This document shows, one piece after another, positions 59,102 to 64,000 of a DNA stretch of 64,000 bases. Source of the stretch: Armillaria gallica (Eukaryota > Basidiomycota > Agaricomycetes > Agaricales > Physalacriaceae); assembly GCA_037576215.1 (NCBI GenBank), contig JBANDB010000001.1:3596001-3660000 (forward strand). The letters are read 5' to 3'. The notes under the pieces are model-generated. The model did not search any database. It saw only the letters and a program-made list of their open reading frames with translations, and had not been told where the DNA came from. The stretch's first letter is position 1; each line of letters begins with the position of its first letter. The translations under genes were made by a program, and so were the position numbers.

Positions 59102-60937
59102 GTCTTGAGTGTTCGAGGGCTTTGCTTGATGCTGATGTACCAGTAGTCACGAAGGATGAAGGCTACGTGGAGTGTACACTTTTCAAGTTAATGACGACAA
59201 CCCTCCACGGCTGCTGCATTTTTCTCCCAGTAAGAGGCCTTTAGAAGTCGAGCACACATTGTTCTCGCGTGATTCTCATCATGTTCCGGAGCAGCTTCAA
59301 TCTGATTGTCAAACTAGTAGATATATACATTTCTATAATTTTCTCTTTGCGCGCCACGGATGTTTACACGTGATGGTGATAAGTAACGCTGCCTGAGACA
59401 ATTCCACTTTCTACCACCGACACACAACAATGCCGCCATCACGAAAAGGATGCTCTGGAGGATTTGGCCCGTATGCAATAATGAGTATGGGCGGGCGTTC
59501 CAGCAAGCACACAAGAGGCCACGTCAAGAACGCGCCTGAAGGATGGGACCAAACCAAGCTCGACGCGACATGCTCAACTTTGGACGAGATTTTAGCAGCA
59601 ACAAATGCGTATCCTCTCTTTGGCTTCACAAAGCCAACTCTTGACGGGTCCTGGAATCCCTGATCGCCCGGCCGGGAGGCTGACGACGTTCATGGCGGGA
59701 GATAACGAAATCGGGTGTCCCGCAGGGAGCGTTTGTGCGGTTCATCAGGATGTGTGTTGATGAGGCTGGAGTCGTACGTCCTTGGACCAGGGCGCGTTAT
59801 TAGCCATTCTGGAGCGGTGTCCAAAGATAGATCAGTGGACACGATCGAAGGTGCGTTTGGTAACTTCTTTAAAACGTACAACCGATAGATATGACAAGTC
59901 ATGGAAAGAAGCAGCATGCGACGCGAGTCCGTCCCTTGGGGGGTCAAGCTGCAAGATTTACGCTTCGCGACCAGAGCGTGTATGAGAAGGGTGTCAAGAA
60001 GCTGCAAAAGGCGCGCTTTGTGAGGTCAGGTGATACTCCGCGTATTCTCTGGACGCCGAGTATTACACGTATCGTGGAGGTAAAATGGTATTTGGGGCAG
60101 TAGAAACGAGCAAGTATCAGTGGTGGTAGGAAAGGAAGACTGCGATTGATTGGCCATCTTCGCTTACGGCTGTAAGCAAGCGTAAACTATTGTAAGTAAA
60201 GTACAGGGAAACATGAAAACCAACCAAGGCGATAAGATATGAGATGGGAAGGACAGCGACTGTACTGTGACGGTGTTGATTCTCTTTTTTTTTTATCGGA
60301 GTTAGATACCCTTCGCTTGTATTCTGCCCAAACTCCGCCGGCGAGACGTACGCATGCTGTCTGCTAGAGATCCCACGAACCAAGACGCGATTGGGGTTTT
60401 CTCCTGTTGATCCTAGGATTGTAGGCAAGGTGGCGTAAGACCGAAGTAAAAGCGAGAAAACGATTCGGGCTAAGCGGGGCTTTTAACGAGACGTTTGACA
60501 AGATGAAGAAATGACCTCAGACGAAGTAGTAATGATGAACGAATCACGGCGGCCCGAATGCAAATCTCCGAACACGATCGACCTCCTGCGTCCCTATAGT
60601 GGAACCCAGTCGATTACTCCTGATCAATGAACAACACAACAAAGAGGCGTTAAAGGCCACTTGAAGCGCGTGTTCTTGTCAGACAGTCGCGCTGGCAAGC
60701 TACGCGGAATAAAGGGCATTAACTGTCGAACAAGGTGGAAATAATTCATCTGGATCGTCCGACTCAAAGTTTTAATATAAATCCAACAGGAGTTGGCAGT
60801 TCTAGAAGTCAAGAACTCTAAAGAGGGGCATACATAATAGACTGGACATCGAGCTAGTGGTTGCGAGGCTCCATCCCCCAAACCAAGAGTGAGCAGTGTT
60901 CTTTTCCGTTGCGAGACGAGACTGATGTTTGCTCAGA
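59102..60937. other. 1.8 kb with only weak ORFs
   Basis: An ORF at 59430-59663 (plus, 77 codons, starting MPPSRKGCSGGFGPY) and one at 59782-59985 could be parts of a small gene, but I cannot join them. The remaining sequence up to the DUF6914-like gene has no recognisable content. Confidence 0.4.
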
Positions 60938-61456
60938 ATGCACTTGAACATCTACATTGCGCTGTACAACACAGAGGGCGGAGAAGGGAGATACCACTGG
61001 GCACTGGTGACTCGGGATCCGCAGCATAAGCTCAGCGAGCCAGTATGTGAGTACCAGGTGGTGAAGAAGAAGAAATGGGAGACTCAGCACTCGAGCGGGG
61101 CGAGGCTGACTTCGCCGCTGCTGTGTTTGATTGAGATGCCGTCTCTGGAGGCGAATCCCAAGGAGGTGGACGCGTTTATCCGGCAGCAGCCTGCTGGACA
61201 AGGCTCGTCGGCGCTGCTGCGGGGCCAGAAGGTATGGAGCAGCGCACACTGGGTGATCCGGACGCTCGACGGGATGGCGGAGCGTCGGTGGTTCGAAGAA
61301 TCAGTGGGCGACCACACCGACTTTTACGACTATATTGCGAATGTGAAAGGCAAGAACTGCGAGCAGGGCGTCGCGGCGGGGCCAGAGTTTGCGCATGCAT
61401 ACGGGGCTCACATAGGTATCGAAGTGGACGGGATCCGGGTGCTTGATACGATGTAG
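60938..61456 (+). CDS. DUF6914-like protein
   Basis: A single-exon ORF of 172 residues from ATG 60938. It starts MHLNIYIALYNTEGG and continues RYHWALVTRDPQHK, CEYQVVKKKKWETQH, SSAHWVIRTLDGM and FYDYIANVKGKNC. The pattern LYIALY..G.YHWAL..YH/Y..W recalls fungal DUF6914 proteins, a small alpha/beta family of unknown function. The assignment is from memory of the motif. The gene is not interrupted by introns, unlike most genes here. Its stop lies only 31 bp before the next start on the same strand. Confidence 0.7.
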   Translation: MHLNIYIALYNTEGGEGRYHWALVTRDPQHKLSEPVCEYQVVKKKKWETQHSSGARLTSPLLCLIEMPSLEANPKEVDAFIRQQPAGQGSSALLRGQKVWSSAHWVIRTLDGMAERRWFEESVGDHTDFYDYIANVKGKNCEQGVAAGPEFAHAYGAHIGIEVDGIRVLDTM

Positions 61457-61487
61457 ATCACATGACGATTAATCTTGATGTCCATCC

Positions 61488-62293
61488 ATGATGATCTCCA
61501 CGCTATGGCGAGAGTTTGAGCCTCGGCTGGAAGAGAAAGAGAAAGCCACGGTAGCGATTCGTAGGCATCTCGAGTTCCGGCTGCAGCGCGGGAATCGAAA
61601 GCACGGCGCCATTGATAAGGTGCTGGTTGAGCAGCATCTGTGCGATGCGAGAAGGGAGTGGATGAAGATTGTAGGCAGGCAGAAGAAGATTGTGTGGGAC
61701 TGGAAGACGGAGGGGGATATCAAGAAGAGGTTGAATCTTACGAGACAGGATATGCTGAAGAACAGAGTGGGAACTGTAAAGACCAAGGTGTCGTCTGCAG
61801 CGATCGATGCTGCGAGGACCAGCGCGTGCATGGTACCGCCTCGTCCGCCGCTTCCGAAATTTGTGCCGGGGCTGCTCCCATCCCTTCCGACAATGATTCT
61901 GGTGAACCCGACCCGATTGCGATGTTTTCGCATTCCCCGAGGACGATCAGAGAGTACTTTGAAAAGGCGACGGAGCTGGCGATAGGATACCAGGTGGAAT
62001 ACTGTGGTCTGAATCGGACCAAGGCGCGTCAAAAGGCGGAGGTGAAGTTTTTGGAGGGTATGAAGGTGCTTGGGTTTGAGACGCCAGTTACACCGCCCGA
62101 CGACGAAGAATGGGAGACCGATCTGAAGCGAAGGCTGAATGCGAGGTACAAGAAGATGGTGAAGGAGCAGGAGAAGGAGCTGGCAGGAGTCGAGGACAAG
62201 GAGTGGTTCATGGCAGAGTTCAAGAAGCAGGCGATGACGTCGTTGAAGCAGACCTTTGAGGAGGAGCGCAGTAGACGGGTGGCGGTGCAGTGA
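61488..62293 (+). CDS. hypothetical helical protein
   Basis: Two exons, 61488-61775 and 61823-62293, join in phase 0 across a 47-bp intron (GTAAAG..ACCAG) and give 252 residues. The junction links frame VGT to RVHGTASSAASEIC, which resolves an apparent frameshift. The protein is mostly charged helix: LEEKEKATVAIRRHLEFRL, DARREWMKIVGRQKK, REYFEKATELAIGYQ and KKMVKEQEKELAGVED, with a short acidic linker in the middle. No named domain. The opposite strand has a 276-codon ORF that is a shadow of this gene. The gaps to its neighbours are 31 and 36 bp. Confidence 0.65.
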
Positions 62294-62329
62294 CATCATT
62301 GCCGCGACTCTCTCTTATCCACGACGACA

Positions 62330-62659
62330 ATGGCGCAGCCTTCATCTACTTCTGATGTATGCCTCTACTTTCTCGCAATGTATGTTTTATTCTACGGTCA
62401 CTCTCTTCGTTTGTTCAATTGTTCGCAGCATTATACCTCCCGTGCCGGTGTTGCTGAGTATGTCGTACCCTGCTATCGCGGATACCATTGACCATGCTTA
62501 GAACGAGGCTGCGCTGCTGATTTCTGGATCAACCTTGCATTGTGCGTGCTAGGTTGGATTCCGGGTGTTATCCATGCTTGGTAAGTGCTGTCTATGCATG
62601 CAGGACTCTTATTCACGGCTAGCAGGTACATCATCTCCAAGAGCGAAGGTGCCGTGTAA
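62330..62659 (+). CDS. PMP3: plasma membrane proteolipid 3 (Pmp3)
   Basis: Four tiny exons, 62330-62379, 62429-62457, 62502-62580 and 62626-62659, join in phase to 63 residues. The product starts MAQPSSTSDVCLYFLAI, then IIPPVPVLLKRGCAADFWIN, LALCVLGWIPGVIHAWYI and ISKSEGAV. Two membrane segments, the GCAADFWIN loop and GWIPGVIHAWY are diagnostic of the Pmp3/UPF0057 family. These small membrane proteins affect plasma-membrane potential and salt tolerance in yeast and are stress-induced in plants. The gene is too broken by introns to appear as an ORF of usual length. The preceding gene ends 36 bp upstream. Confidence 0.92.
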
Positions 62660-62812
62660 AGACTGTATTCCTAATGTTCACCTTCGAACTTCCTTCCTAC
62701 TGTATAATGAATTGCATCATGAATTCCTACAATATTTCTGAATATCAAAGTGTTTCCCAAAATAGATCAGATCCTTCTTGTTACTTCCTCCATCTTCCAC
62801 CGTCTCTTCAAC

Positions 62813-63914
62813 ATGGAATCCCTTCTTAGATGGTCGATAGAGAACTCTGGCCCTTCAGTTGGACCTCCTCAACCACGGACAGACCTCGATCCTGGTGTCA
62901 TCGACGCGATTCTCGGCAAGTCGGACGCTGAGCTCATGAAAGAGGACCTCGCAGTCGCCATAGACCCCCACCGCTCAGAAGATGCCCGCGTAGAAGCCCT
63001 GGATCACCTAGAAATGGTGCGCCTTTTGCCTTGCAGTTCGTCTTGTCCTGACTCGCGATAGCTAATAGAACAAATCGACAATGCCAACAGTAAGCTCTCC
63101 CGTCCTTCCTCCAATATCCTCGGCTCACCCAGCCTAGATCTCGAAAAGCTGAAAATGTGGGCCCCGTTGCACTCGTTGCTGACCTCTGACGACTCGACGG
63201 ACGTAATCGTCTTGCAGGCCCTCTGGGTCATCGGCACCGCCCTCCAGAACAACCCCGCAGCACAGGAAACGGTATGTCCTCCACCCTCCCCAGACCCATC
63301 TAACGCCCCAACAGTACCTCTCATCCAACCCCCTCCCAACCCTGACCGCCTTCCTCGTCCCTGCAAACTCTTCAGCACAGATCAGGAGCAAGGCCCTCTA
63401 CGCTCTCTCAGGCCTCCTCAAGCACAACGCCCCTGCAGTCGCAGCCCTTGCCCCGGAAGGCTGGCTCAGGCTGGGCGAAGCACTCGCTGATCCCGAGATC
63501 AGCGTGCGCAGAAAGGCCGTCTTTTTGTTAAATACCCTCCTCACCCCCAATGAATCGACCGTGCAAGGCGGCCCGGTCCACCCCAACTCACATGCTGCGA
63601 ACCTCGTTGATCCCAAAAGGACAGATACGTCTGCTGTGGCACGGGGTCCGATGGAGGAGCAAGGCATCTTTGCGGATGCTGTCAGTGCGCTCGTCGATCC
63701 CCTGCCGTATGGCGAGGACGGGGACGTCGAGGAGCCTGATGTCGATTTCGAGGAAAAGAGTATAAGGCTCCTCTGGACATATACAGTTGCCTGTAATGGT
63801 CTCTTGGATCCAGAGCACAAGAAGAAACTTGGACAGTGGGTAGAGAGTCGCAGTGCTGAAAGATGGGCCTTGAGTGAAGACGAGTTTAGCCAGTTCAAAA
63901 CTGCATTGCACTAG
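62813..63914 (+). CDS. FES1: Hsp70 nucleotide exchange factor Fes1
   Basis: Four exons, 62813-63016, 63062-63089 (28 nt), 63138-63271 and 63315-63914, join in phase to 321 residues. The start MESLLRWSIENSG is typical of fungal Fes1. Armadillo-like helices follow: DAILGKSDAELMKEDLAVA, RVEALDHLEMLIEQIDNAN, LEKLKMWAPLHSLLTSDD, VLQALWVIGTALQNNPAAQ, SKALYALSGLLKHNAPAV, VRRKAVFLLNTLLTPN and a C-terminal helix WALSEDEFSQFKTALH. Fes1 opens the nucleotide pocket of cytosolic Hsp70 (Ssa-type) to release ADP and promotes degradation of misfolded proteins. All helices expected from the family are present. The 154 bp upstream may hold its own promoter. Confidence 0.93.
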
Positions 63915-64000
63915 CTACACACATCACTACAGCATTTAACAACAAAAACGTGAAGTAATCCAAATACGATGGATACCCACAGTCTGTCAAACCATGTATC

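Noticed and set aside
61469..62299. 276-codon minus-strand ORF
   Set aside because: Leu/His/Arg-rich antisense shadow of the spliced plus-strand gene at 61488-62293.

Overview
The window is nuclear DNA of a basidiomycete fungus, most likely an agaricomycete. Genes lie on both strands and are cut by many introns of about 45-60 bp with GT..AG ends. Several products belong to families known mainly from agaricomycetes (DUF6533, DUF7330 and DUF6914-type proteins). There is no bacterial operon logic. No rRNA, tRNA or CRISPR was found. Most genes below were rebuilt by hand by joining exons whose phases agree.

Left part (1-8,700): gene-poor DNA with two MITE insertions of hAT type, one of them nested, on either side of a gene for a Mob4/phocein (STRIPAK) protein. 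A very small ORF of unknown function sits at 8.0-8.2 kb.

8,700-21,000: two paralogous multi-span membrane proteins lie on opposite strands around a 1,072-residue protein with five spaced Cys4-like modules. Next come a small protein with a J-like RWHPD domain and a DUF7330 protein.

21,400-38,500: a many-exon PL26 exo-rhamnogalacturonan lyase-like gene, a SET-MYND (SMYD) protein and an Atg27 protein in divergent orientation, an amidase, an unusual cyclophilin and an F-box protein. This is a mix of pectin breakdown, autophagy, chromatin or protein methylation, and ubiquitin functions with no obvious shared pathway.

38,500-49,300: a small hypothetical gene, then two very large disordered coiled-coil proteins placed head to head. 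One of them is assembled through three homologous 39-nt micro-exons and ends in a second RWHPD domain.

49,300-64,000: a 5 kb gene-poor stretch, a DUF6533 membrane protein, a zinc alcohol dehydrogenase and a small hypothetical gene. The right end is a compact same-strand run: a DUF6914-like protein, a coiled-coil protein, the tiny Pmp3 proteolipid and the Hsp70 exchange factor Fes1. The first three are separated by only 31 and 36 bp.

The most notable items are the five-module cysteine protein, the duplicated micro-exons, the near-abutting genes at 61-62.7 kb and the nested hAT MITEs.
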